Assembly (NCBI GenBank): GCA_035559715.1
Contig: DATMAW010000141.1
Coordinates: 1-19,814, forward strand
DNA: 19,814 bases
Source: JACQHC01 sp035559715
GTDB lineage: Bacteria; Gemmatimonadota; Gemmatimonadetes; Gemmatimonadales; GWC2-71-9
Reading direction: 5' to 3'
The notes under the pieces were generated by a model. The model saw nothing but the letters and a program-made list of their open reading frames with translations, was not told the DNA's origin and made no database searches. Numbering within the stretch: the first letter of the stretch is position 1; each line of letters starts with the position of its first letter. Below, piece after piece: positions 1 to 8,200 of this stretch. The position numbers and the translations under genes were made by a program.

Positions 1-543
1 ACCCACCACTTGAGCCGCGAAATCGGCTTCGATCATGGCAAGTCCGGCGGGATTCATCTCGAGGACGCGCCCGGAGCGATCGAGGATCTTCACACATTCC
101 GGTTCGTGCTGAATCACCGCCCGCAGCCGTCGCTCACTGGCAGCAATGGCGGATTCGGCCTGACGTCGCTCCGTGACGTCTCGCGCGATTCCCTCGACGG
201 CCACCACCCGCCCACGGCGGTCGCGAACTGGCACATTGCACTGCTCCGTCCAGATCACCGTCCCGTCCTTGCGCTGCCACCGCAGCGCGAGTGGCTGGTC
301 GAATCGCTCGCCCTTGAGTTGCGCCTCGACGATCGCCCGGTCATCGGGGTGCACGATCTTGAGAGCGAGGTCGGGGTCGGCGTAGTGCTCCTCGGGGGTG
401 TAGCCCGTGATGCGAGTGACTGCCGGACTCACGTACTCGAATCCGCGGGTGGGATGCAGCCGATACCGGTAGATGATGTCCTGGACTTGATCGGCGAGGC
501 GATCGAGCAGCGCCTCAGCGGAAACCGTACGAGGACGTCTCAC
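1..543 (-). CDS. PAS-domain signalling protein, N-terminal part (3' end outside window)
   Basis: The frame is open from a GTG at 543 to base 1, giving 181 residues with no stop, so the C-terminus (kinase, cyclase or other output) is not seen. Residues about 10-130 form a complete PAS domain plus PAC tail: YVSPAVTRITGYTPEE near 37-52, VHPDD at 64-68, a WQRKDGTVIWTE strand at 89-100, and GIARDVTERRQAE at 118-130. A second PAS domain starts at about 137, with ILDRSGRVLEMNPAG at 153-167. PAS domains sense ligands, redox state or light for an attached output domain. No signal peptide or membrane segment is visible, so the seen part is probably cytoplasmic. GTG at 543 is the only standard start after an in-frame TAG at 595-597. 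It overlaps the TGA of the upstream small ORF (GTGA) and has no good ribosome binding site. The PAS identity is secure; the output is unknown. Confidence 0.85.
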   Translation of the reverse strand, partial: MRRPRTVSAEALLDRLADQVQDIIYRYRLHPTRGFEYVSPAVTRITGYTPEEHYADPDLALKIVHPDDRAIVEAQLKGERFDQPLALRWQRKDGTVIWTEQCNVPVRDRRGRVVAVEGIARDVTERRQAESAIAASERRLRAVIQHEPECVKILDRSGRVLEMNPAGLAMIEADFAAQVVG

Positions 544-863
544 GCGGCGTACCGCGTTGCGGATCTCATGCCGTAGCCGTTGAAAGGCGCCTCCCTACCC
601 ATAATGTGGAGATGCGCGACTGTCAATTTCGGTCCCGGCTCGGGAGCGCGAGCCTGGCCACCGTGGCTCGCGCCGGTGAGATCATCACCCGCCGGGCGGC
701 GAGATCGGCGAACACTCAGCCCCCTGCTGCCAAGCCACGTCGGGAGACCGAGGTTCTTGCCGCTGACAAGCAGGCCGATGGCCGTGGCGCTGGTGGTCAG
801 CACGATGGTGAGCCGTTGACCCGCGCCGTGCAGCATGCCGCCAGGAACGATTGAGCGTGTCAT
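540..863 (-). CDS. Doubtful small membrane protein (107 aa)
   Basis: This is the only sizeable minus-strand frame in the 316-nt stretch between the acyltransferase and the PAS gene; I recognise no family. Its ATG overlaps the acyltransferase stop (ATGA, 860-863) and its TGA overlaps the PAS GTG (GTGA, 540-543), which fits the coupled style of this cluster. Codons 9 to 48 have a strong third-position G/C bias and encode a hydrophobic stretch around residues 17-35 (LTIVLTTSATAIGLLVSG) that could be one membrane helix. The second half is Arg/Pro/Gly-rich, loses the codon bias and contains a promoter-like motif, so it looks non-coding. It may be a real small gene, a decayed gene end or a chance frame. 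Confidence 0.3.
   Translation of the reverse strand: MTRSIVPGGMLHGAGQRLTIVLTTSATAIGLLVSGKNLGLPTWLGSRGLSVRRSRRPAGDDLTGASHGGQARAPEPGPKLTVAHLHIMGREAPFNGYGMRSATRYAA
598..626 (-). promoter_or_regulatory. Putative sigma-70-type promoter for the PAS gene
   Basis: On the minus strand a perfect TTGACA (626-621) is followed by a 17-nt spacer and TATGGG (603-598). The motif sits in a locally AT-richer patch of otherwise GC-rich DNA. Transcription would begin near 590, about 50 nt upstream of the PAS GTG start. The -10 box is weak (only TAT matches well). The motif lies inside the 3' half of the doubtful 107-aa ORF, so it would be either an internal promoter or evidence against that ORF. Assigned by eye only. 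Confidence 0.35.
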
Positions 864-2188
864 GACGGACGTTGGCCGACCCGCTCAGAGTACAGGACCC
901 TGAATCGCTCCGCCAGATCCCGCTGACCCTCACGCAGCGCCGCGATCAACTCGCGGCGGGATCGCAGCGCAAAGAAGCGACGCGCGTCAACCCAGGCGCC
1001 CCGCCATCGCTCGCGCACGCGCAATCCAACGATCCCGACCAGTGGCACGCAGATCGCCACCAACACCCCCGCACGCGGTCCCCACCGCAGCGCGGCGGTC
1101 GCCGTGAGCAGGCCGACCCACGCCCCGTGTATCGCCAACCCGAGCAACAGCTTCCAGGTGGATCGCGTATCCGGTTCGAGCCGCATGCGGTTCACGATGG
1201 TCCCCGTTACCTGATACGGCACAATGAAAAGCAGAAACCCCGCGACCGCGAACGCCAGCGCCAGCGGCAGGGCCAGGTGAAAGCGCCTTGCCGTCCACGC
1301 GACTCCCGTCCGTATGTCCGTGGGATAATGGAGCGATGCCGGTGTAAGCCGGAGCCGCCCCAGCCGCCGCAGGTGCGCGCGCACGTCACGCGTCAGATCG
1401 CTCCAGCGTGGGTCGGGATGACGTCTGAGGTCGGCGAGGATGCGGGTGGTCACTTCGAGCCGTTCCACTCGCGTGACGGGATCGCCCGCGCTCCCCTGTT
1501 CAGCGTCCCAGATGTCCACAGCGCCTTCGACGAGAGGCCGATCTTCCCAGCGTTCCAGGTTGAGCGTCACCTGCCTGAGCGCGCTACCAATCCGCTCGGT
1601 GACGGCGCGCACCCCCTCCTGATCCGAAAGCCCTCCGCCGGCGACGTCCGCCCACGGCACCGGGGCGCCGACGATTGCCACCGCGCTGGAGCGAAACACG
1701 TCTTTCTGCCGGAATACGAGCCCCACGGGAATGATGGGCACGGTGACACCGTGCGCCTCGAGCGTCCCCAGCACGATGCGCGCGGCACCGGTTCGAAGCT
1801 CCGAGAGCGAAGGCTCGCTGTGACTCCTGCCTTCCGGGAAGATGCCCACCGCGGCGCCGTGGGCCAATTCAGCATAGACGGCGCGGAACATATCTTGGTT
1901 TCTGTCCACAAGCGCCGGGTCGTCCGAACGGCGATAGACCGGAATCGCCCCCACGGCGCGCACCATCCAGCCGGTCTTGGGGTCGGCGAACAGGGGAGCT
2001 TTGGCAAGGAACCGAACGGGCCGCCCCGCCGCAGCACACACGACGATAGGATCTACCAGCGAGTTGGGATGATTCGCCACCAGGAGGACGGGCCCCGTGG
2101 CCGGAACTCGCTCACCGGCAATGGTCAGCCGATAGTAGACTCGTGCCGCGGCATTCGCGACGTGCGAGAAAACGGGCAGCAGCCACAC
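860..2188 (-). CDS. PlsC-type lysophospholipid/glycerol-phosphate acyltransferase
   Basis: This 442-aa protein belongs to the family that transfers acyl groups to glycerol-3-phosphate or lysophosphatidate at the inner membrane during phospholipid synthesis. Block I is NHPNSLVDP (residues 39-47), with the catalytic His40 and Asp46. The spacing is H-x5-D instead of the classical H-x4-D, a variant also known in yeast Gpt2/Sct1-like enzymes. Block II is GAIPVYRR (80-87), block III FPEGRS (117-122) and block IV VPIIPVG (150-156). The C-terminal third adds hydrophobic segments from about residue 305 to 400 (two to four membrane helices), beyond a minimal PlsC. The start is GTG, with GAGGTGG a few bases upstream overlapping the stop of the preceding gene 9 nt away. 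Substrate and position specificity cannot be read from sequence. Confidence 0.88.
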   Translation of the reverse strand: MWLLPVFSHVANAAARVYYRLTIAGERVPATGPVLLVANHPNSLVDPIVVCAAAGRPVRFLAKAPLFADPKTGWMVRAVGAIPVYRRSDDPALVDRNQDMFRAVYAELAHGAAVGIFPEGRSHSEPSLSELRTGAARIVLGTLEAHGVTVPIIPVGLVFRQKDVFRSSAVAIVGAPVPWADVAGGGLSDQEGVRAVTERIGSALRQVTLNLERWEDRPLVEGAVDIWDAEQGSAGDPVTRVERLEVTTRILADLRRHPDPRWSDLTRDVRAHLRRLGRLRLTPASLHYPTDIRTGVAWTARRFHLALPLALAFAVAGFLLFIVPYQVTGTIVNRMRLEPDTRSTWKLLLGLAIHGAWVGLLTATAALRWGPRAGVLVAICVPLVGIVGLRVRERWRGAWVDARRFFALRSRRELIAALREGQRDLAERFRVLYSERVGQRPS

Positions 2189-2197
2189 GACGCCACC

Positions 2198-2722
2198 TCA
2201 CCGCGAGGCCGTTGGCGCCTCTACTGTGAACACGACTTCGAGGTCTGGCAGCGACATGTTGAGGTCGGCCTTGAGGCGGTACGTCCCAACCGGCGCGGGC
2301 GTGTACGGATCCGACGAACCGGGCGTGCGCACTCGCGCCACCAGGCGATAGCGAACCCGGAGCGTGTCGAGCGCTTCGATCCGGAACCGCGTGAACGCCG
2401 CTGGGCAGTCAAACTTGGTACCCTCGAGCTCAACTTCCGTGTCGCCGCGGAACGTGTAGAGGAACGCGGGGCAGGAGTACTGGCCCGTGAGGCTGGCCGA
2501 ACGGAGCGTGGGGTTGCTGATCGTGAGCACGGCCTGCAGCGAGTCGCCGGGCCGCATCGTCCCCGGTTCGACCGTGAACGACCGCTCCAAGTCCTCCGCA
2601 ATGCCGCTGAGGCTGTTGCATTGCGCGAGAACGAGCGCACAACATCCCAAGGCGGCAAGACGCATCCCGCTGGACCGCGGGGGGAGTTTCACTGCGTCCC
2701 GCCCGACCGCGGCCGGTCTCAT
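2198..2722 (-). CDS. Small secreted Ig-like protein, BsuPI-like fold (hypothetical)
   Basis: A 174-aa exported protein. Residues 20-35 form a classic signal segment (MRLAALGCCALVLAQC); Cys35 sits in an imperfect lipobox (LAQC), so it may be a lipoprotein. The mature part is all-beta in character: PGDSLQAVLTISNPT (58-72), then VGTYRLKADL near 145-154 and a final strand near 160-168. This resembles the intracellular proteinase inhibitor (BsuPI) / Ig-like domain layout, an inference from pattern only. Cys84 and Cys106 could form a disulphide. The ATG at 2722 overlaps the upstream stop (ATGA), favouring coupling, and the extra codons have genome-like bias. An internal ATG at 2665 would give a more normal signal peptide and is a fair alternative start. 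No function is assigned. Confidence 0.7.
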   Translation of the reverse strand: MRPAAVGRDAVKLPPRSSGMRLAALGCCALVLAQCNSLSGIAEDLERSFTVEPGTMRPGDSLQAVLTISNPTLRSASLTGQYSCPAFLYTFRGDTEVELEGTKFDCPAAFTRFRIEALDTLRVRYRLVARVRTPGSSDPYTPAPVGTYRLKADLNMSLPDLEVVFTVEAPTASR

Positions 2723-2937
2723 GGCCGACTGAGCGAGTCCAGGCGCGTGCTGCGGGCCGCCGCCGTGTCGGCGGCCTCAAGGGCGCGCTGCACGCCGCGC
2801 GCGCCCGGCAGGCCCGAGGCCCCGATGGCGCTGTCTCGCTGGCGTCTGGTGAGGGTGTCGGCGCTCTGCCGGGGCGGCTCACCGCCGCCACAGGAGGCGA
2901 GGACCACAACGACGAGAACGATCAAGACCAATCGCAT
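2719..2937 (-). CDS. Small lipoprotein (72 aa, hypothetical)
   Basis: A short secreted lipoprotein: MRLVLIVLVVVVLASC is a strong signal with a perfect lipobox LASC, followed by GGGEPP as a flexible tether. The rest is polar, Ala/Arg/Asp-rich and probably helical or disordered; I recognise no domain. A GTG lies directly upstream at 2940, but AGGAGG (2948-2943) is spaced better for the ATG at 2937 (5 nt rather than 2 nt). Its stop overlaps the next gene's ATG, so the two small exported proteins are probably made together and may act together at the cell envelope. Confidence 0.72.
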   Translation of the reverse strand: MRLVLIVLVVVVLASCGGGEPPRQSADTLTRRQRDSAIGASGLPGARGVQRALEAADTAAARSTRLDSLSRP

Positions 2938-2942
2938 CACCG

Positions 2943-2948
2943 CCTCCT
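2943..2948 (-). promoter_or_regulatory. Ribosome binding site AGGAGG
   Basis: A perfect AGGAGG on the minus strand, 5 nt before the ATG at 2937 and 2 nt before the GTG at 2940. It supports the ATG as start of the small lipoprotein gene and is one of the few strong Shine-Dalgarno sequences in this cluster. Confidence 0.65.
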
Positions 2949-2977
2949 GGTCGAACCCGGAAGGCTGCGGGGCTTGC

Positions 2978-5197
2978 CTAGAACGCGAAGAGCCGCGTCA
3001 CCTTCAGTGCCACCGACCGCTCGAGCACCGTGCGCGTGGGAACGTGCCGGCGGTCCACCAGCACGAGGAACACGTCGCTCAGCGGCGCGTGGCGCCAGTC
3101 CAGCCGGAGATTGCTCACGAGCTGGTCTGATTCTGCATTGTACTGCACGAAGGCACTTCCGAACAGTTTGGTCGAACCGGCGAAGCGGACGCGCGCCGAC
3201 GCAAGATCTGCCAGGAAGTCGCCTTGCGGCAGATTCACATCGTTTCGGCTTCCGGAGACTTCGAAGAACAGATCGTGGCGTGGCCGCCAGGTCGCGCCCA
3301 CCTGCACTGAACGTCGCTCTCCGCTCCAGAAGGTCCCGGCAGTCACCGCCAGTCGTCCGGTCAGCCGCCGCCCGTCACTCGATCGGTACGAGACGCTCGC
3401 CTCTCGAAAGCCGTACTCACCGGGCGGGATGACCACGCCCGAAAAGATCTGGAACGAATCCGCGATCCGCTCGACTTGGTCGCGCAGCTCAACGTCGAAG
3501 TTCCCGCCCTCGGCGAACGACACGCCGACGCCCAGCGTGCCCTGTCGCGTTTCGAGCGCGCCCCTGGTGTTCGTGATGTACTCGATCTCCACGAACGGAC
3601 TCACTTCCTGAATCCACGACGCCCTCGGGCGCGAGTGAAGCCCCACGGTACCGTAGTACTGCCGCATGTCTCGCCGCCGCACGAAGCCGATGCCCGGATC
3701 GAACGTCGCCTCCACCTGCTTCACCATCGCGGACGTGTTCCACAGCGGGTCTCGCCAGGCGACGGAGACGCGGGCCGCCGCGCCGTCACTCGTGGAGTCG
3801 GCGCCATCGCTCGCCGCCACGTAGGCGTTGATCACCAGGTTTTGGAGCGTGCGGATGTTCGCGTCCAGGCCGTAGCTGCGGTTCGCTGCGCCCGCGCCGG
3901 CACCCATGGGATCACGATTCAAGAAGATCACACCCACGTCAGAGTTGCCGAACACGTTCCGCCGCAACCGAGCGACCGCGAAGTTCTCAGCTGGGGCATC
4001 GGGCGTGGCGCGGGTCTGCATGCTGAGGAGCCCAATGTCGTTGCGGCCCATGCGGCCACTCACCCGTGCGCCGCCAAGGATGGGGAGCGGCCGGTTGTTC
4101 CTGAGGCCGATGCGGCGCGAGTGGAACAGGGTAAACTCTTGCGGCGATGACCCCATCCGATAGTTGCGCTCCACCACATCCCCAAAGGCGAACGATCCCG
4201 CGTTCTCGACGAAGAAATCGCGCCGCTCGGGGAAGAACAGCGAGAAGCGCGTGAGGTTCACCTGTTCCTGGTCCACCTCGGTCTGCGAAAAGTCGGTGCG
4301 ATACGTGAGGTCCAGCGTGAGGCCGGACGTGAGGCCGTACTTGAGATCGGCGCCGGCGTCGGCATCCGTAGCAACCATTGTGTCCGCCGTGGCAGTTCCC
4401 TCGGACCGCGTGACCACGGTGAACGGCTTGAGCTTCAGATTGCGCCCGCCGCGCAGGCCCCTGAGCCCGGTCAGCGTCCCGGCGCGCGACATGCGGTGCA
4501 CCACGTGGCGCCGGTCGAGCGGCGCCCAGTAGGAGCTCTCGTTTGCGCGCCGCACCCGCCGCAGCATGTTCATGCCCCAGCTCTGTTCGGCGCGGCCTGG
4601 ATCGAACCGCAGCGTGGTGAGCGGGATGTCGAGTTCCACGATCCAGGCCGAATCCGTCACGGAGGTCTTGATCGTGGCCACGGCGTCCCAGGCCACGTTC
4701 ACGTTGCGGCTGTCGTTCATGGTGTGCTCGTCGCGCAACGCGCCCCCCGGATTGACCAGGAACAGAAAGGAGTTGCGGCGATCGAGATAGGTGTCGAGCG
4801 TAACACCGAAGATGTCACCGGCGCCCGGGTTGAAGTCGTGCTCGAGACCGGCGACCATCATGCCACTGATGCCCGTGTCGTAGCATACGGCCGAGATGTA
4901 GATGTGCTCGGCGTTGTAGAGCACGCGCGCCACCGTGCGCTGCGAGGCGGGCATGCCCGTGAACGGCACGCCCTGAATGAAATCGGTGATGGGAACCGCA
5001 TTGCTCCAGGCGGGTTCGTCGAGCCGGCCGTCAATCGTGATGGGCTCGGCGGTGTACGTCGCTACGGCGACGGGCCGAGGCACGGTGTCCGGGTTGACCG
5101 GCCACACACGCTCGCCCGGCACCGCGGGGTCGTCCTGAGGAAGGGCTGGGGCCAGCGGCAGCAGTGTGGTGAGCAGCGCGAGACCAGCGGAACGCAC
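2978..5197 (-). CDS. CBM9-like/DUF5916 outer-membrane beta-barrel protein
   Basis: A 739-aa exported protein. After a signal peptide (about 1-20, APALPQ), residues about 45-215 form a carbohydrate-binding family 9-like domain, marked by the hallmark ITIDGRLDEPAW (53-64) and by DIFGVTLDTYLDRRNSF further on. From about 250 to the end come repeated amphipathic strands of the DUF5916 barrel, including LNLTRFSLFFPERRDFFVENAG-type features, and the chain ends in LFAF with a C-terminal Phe typical of BAM-inserted barrels. Length is normal for the family. Members are common in Gemmatimonadota, Acidobacteriota and Bacteroidota; the substrate is not established and CBM9 similarity does not prove sugar binding. 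The start is GTG, 9 nt after the stop of the Asp-box protein, with a weak ribosome binding site, so coupling to that gene is likely. Confidence 0.88.
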   Translation of the reverse strand: MRSAGLALLTTLLPLAPALPQDDPAVPGERVWPVNPDTVPRPVAVATYTAEPITIDGRLDEPAWSNAVPITDFIQGVPFTGMPASQRTVARVLYNAEHIYISAVCYDTGISGMMVAGLEHDFNPGAGDIFGVTLDTYLDRRNSFLFLVNPGGALRDEHTMNDSRNVNVAWDAVATIKTSVTDSAWIVELDIPLTTLRFDPGRAEQSWGMNMLRRVRRANESSYWAPLDRRHVVHRMSRAGTLTGLRGLRGGRNLKLKPFTVVTRSEGTATADTMVATDADAGADLKYGLTSGLTLDLTYRTDFSQTEVDQEQVNLTRFSLFFPERRDFFVENAGSFAFGDVVERNYRMGSSPQEFTLFHSRRIGLRNNRPLPILGGARVSGRMGRNDIGLLSMQTRATPDAPAENFAVARLRRNVFGNSDVGVIFLNRDPMGAGAGAANRSYGLDANIRTLQNLVINAYVAASDGADSTSDGAAARVSVAWRDPLWNTSAMVKQVEATFDPGIGFVRRRDMRQYYGTVGLHSRPRASWIQEVSPFVEIEYITNTRGALETRQGTLGVGVSFAEGGNFDVELRDQVERIADSFQIFSGVVIPPGEYGFREASVSYRSSDGRRLTGRLAVTAGTFWSGERRSVQVGATWRPRHDLFFEVSGSRNDVNLPQGDFLADLASARVRFAGSTKLFGSAFVQYNAESDQLVSNLRLDWRHAPLSDVFLVLVDRRHVPTRTVLERSVALKVTRLFAF

Positions 5198-5206
5198 GCG
5201 ATCGGC

Positions 5207-8200
5207 CTATGGCTCGGGCCAGCGCGGTAACCGGCCAGTGGTCCACGGCACGCCGGCCGCCTCGGCGGCGTCTTCCACCCGCTTGAGGTCCCCCTCGATC
5301 AACGCGCGCAACCGCTCCAGCAGGCCGCGGAACTCGGCGGCCACGATGTCATATTGTCGTTTGTGTGTGTCGGTCACGTCCCCCAGCGTGCCCGACCACG
5401 CGCCTCCTGCGGCGCGACTCAAGCGCTCAGCGAGAGAGGGCGGGGTGGACTCCTGACGCCGCGCCACCGTCGGATCGCCGTTCAGCGACTCCTGGATGTC
5501 CCGCAACCGACTCTCCAGCTGTCGCACCTCATTTGCCAGCGACCCATCAAGCCCCGGCGTGTCCTCGACCGCCCGCTTCAATAACTGCAGCCGGTTCATG
5601 GTCTCCGTCGCCAGGGCATTGGCACCCAGCACGGCGCGCTGCAACTGCCACGTCCGCTGCTGGAAGGCAAGAACGGCGGGCGTCCGCGGCGCGCCACCGT
5701 CGAGCGGGTACACCTCGAACGATCGGGGCTCGCCCAGCGGCGTCACCACGCCATCCACGCGCTTGGCAAGCGACACCAGATACGTCCCCGGCACGACGTA
5801 CGGCCCGCGCGGCTGCCCACCGAAGCCGCCGTCATCTGCAGAGTCCGCGGCCACCGGACGCGGCGGATTGGGCGGCGGATATCGAAGATCCCAGCTCACG
5901 CGATGCGTGCCGGCCGTCACCGGCCCGCTGAGCCGACGCACCACGCGCCCCTCCTCGTCCGTCACCGTCAGAACGATGCCCGGCGCCTCCTCGCGATCCT
6001 CGGCCTTGAGCGAGTCCCACGGCGGGTAGAACACGTCCTGACCCGCTCGCGCCACCTCGCGCTCAGCCGCCTGGCGGCGTGCCCGCCGGGTCCGGATCTC
6101 TTCCTTCAGGTAGTACGTAAACACGGCTCCGAACGGCGGGTTCTGCGCGGCGTAGAAGCGCGCCCCCTGCCAGCCCACACCGGTTCCACCCAGGGGGCTG
6201 GACTGCACGTACAACGGCACGCGCTTCACCGGCAACAACGCTGCATCGCTTGCCAGCACGGCGGGGGAGAGACTCCGGAGCGGCTCGAGGTTATCCAGCA
6301 CGTAGAAGCTGCGTCCGAACGTCGCTACAACGAGATCGTCGTCACGCTTCTGGATGGCGAGGTCCCGCACCTGGATCGTGGGAAGCCCGCCCCTGAGCCG
6401 CGTCCAGCCCTTGCCGCCATCATTCGTGAAATACAGTCCGAACTCGGTGCCCGCGAACAACAGGTTGCGATCCTTGTGATCCTCGATGACGACGTACACG
6501 GTCCCGCGCTCGGGCAGGTTCCCACTGATGGACGTCCAGGTACGGCCCAAGTCCGTGCTCTTCACCACGTACGGTCTGTAGTCGCCCGCCTTGTGATTGT
6601 CGAACGATGCGTACACGGTGTTGACGTCGTGCTGCGAAGGCGCTACGCGCGAGACAAACGCAGTATCGGGCACGCCGGGCACGCGTTCGATGCGTCGCCA
6701 GTTCGCCCCGCCGTCTTCGCTCACCTGGATCAAACCGTCGTCGGTTCCAATCCACAGCAACCCCTCCTTGAGGGGAGACTCGGCCATCGTCACAATGCTC
6801 CCGTAGAGCGACGTAGACGTATTCTTGGCCACCGCGTCCACGCTCCACACACGGCCCATCATCCGCAGCCGGTTCCGATCGATCTGCCGCGTGAGATCCG
6901 GGCTCACCGCGCGCCACGTGTTCCCTTGATTGTCGCTCCGAAAGACGCGATTCGCGGCGAAGTAAAGCCGCGTGTTGGAGTGCGGGCTGATCAGCAGGGG
7001 GGCATCCCAGTGCCATCGCAGGCCCGCCTCGCCGGGCTCGGGCTGCGGCACGATGTCGATCTCCTCCCCCGTAGCCAGGTTGAACCGCGACAACCCGCCG
7101 TGCTGGTACTCGGAGTACACGATGTTGGGATCTTTGGGATCCACGCGGGTCTGGAAGCCGTCGCCGCCCTGCGTAAAAAACCAGTCTTGGTTCAAGATCC
7201 CGTGGACCGTACGCGTGCGTGCCGGACCGCCGATCGAGTTGTTGTCCTGTGTCCCGCCATACACGCGATAGAACGGCATCGAGTTATCCACTTCGACGCG
7301 GTAGAACTGTCCCAACGGGAGATTGGGGAAGTACACGTAGTTCTGCCCTCGGTCCCACGACTCATACAGCCCGCCGTCGCAGCCAATCAGCAGGTGATCC
7401 GTGTCGTCGGGATCGATCCACACCACGTGATTGTCCACGTGCTTGTTCCGCTCACCAAGGGGGCGGAACGTGCGCCCGCCGTCCTCGGTGATCATGGTGC
7501 GCACGTCCATGGCATACACGCGATCCACGTCCTTCGGGTCGGCGAAGATCTCCTGATAGTAGAGCCCGATCGTGGTGAACGCGCTCATCCGCTCCCAGTT
7601 CACGCCGTTGTCCCGCGAGCGGTAGAAGCCGCCACGTTGATTCGCCGCCTCCACGATCGCGTACACGACATCGGGGTTAGCGGGCGAGATCGCCAATCCG
7701 ATCCGACCCAGCTCCTCCGACGGAAACCCGCGCTGTGACTTGGTCCACGTGGCGCCGCCGTCCATGGAGCGGTGCAGCCCCGACTCGGGCCCGCCGGCGA
7801 TGTAGCCCCACTGCCGTCGCGTGCGCTGCCACGTGGCGGCGAGAAGGACGTCGGGGTTCCGCGGATCCAACACGACGTCCGTCACGCCGCCCCACTCACC
7901 GCCATCCAGGATCTTGCTCCACGTTTTCCCGCCGTCCGTCGTCTTGTAGAGCCCGCGGTCCCCTCCGCCCTTGAACACGGGCCCCTGCGCGGCCACGTAG
8001 AGCACGTTCGAGTTTCGTGGATCAATGACGATCTTGCCGATATGCTCGGACTCCTTGAGTCCCATGTTCTGCCACGTTCGCCCGCCATCAATGGATTTGT
8101 AGATCCCGTCCCCAAACGACACGGAGCGTTGCGCGTTGTTCTCGCCGGTGCCTACCCACACCACGTTCGGATTCCTCGGATCGATCACCACCACGCCGAT

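Noticed and set aside
10..576. A 188-codon open frame on the plus strand at the left edge
   Set aside because: The opposite strand encodes an unmistakable PAS domain over the same bases.
872..3130. A 752-codon open frame on the plus strand
   Set aside because: It runs antisense across the acyltransferase and both small exported genes. Its product is Arg/His/Pro-rich with no domain, and it is explained by the GC-rich third positions of the opposite strand.
5903..7738. A 611-codon open frame on the plus strand
   Set aside because: It is antisense to the Asp-box repeat protein, His/Arg/Val-rich, with no signal, motif or ribosome binding site.
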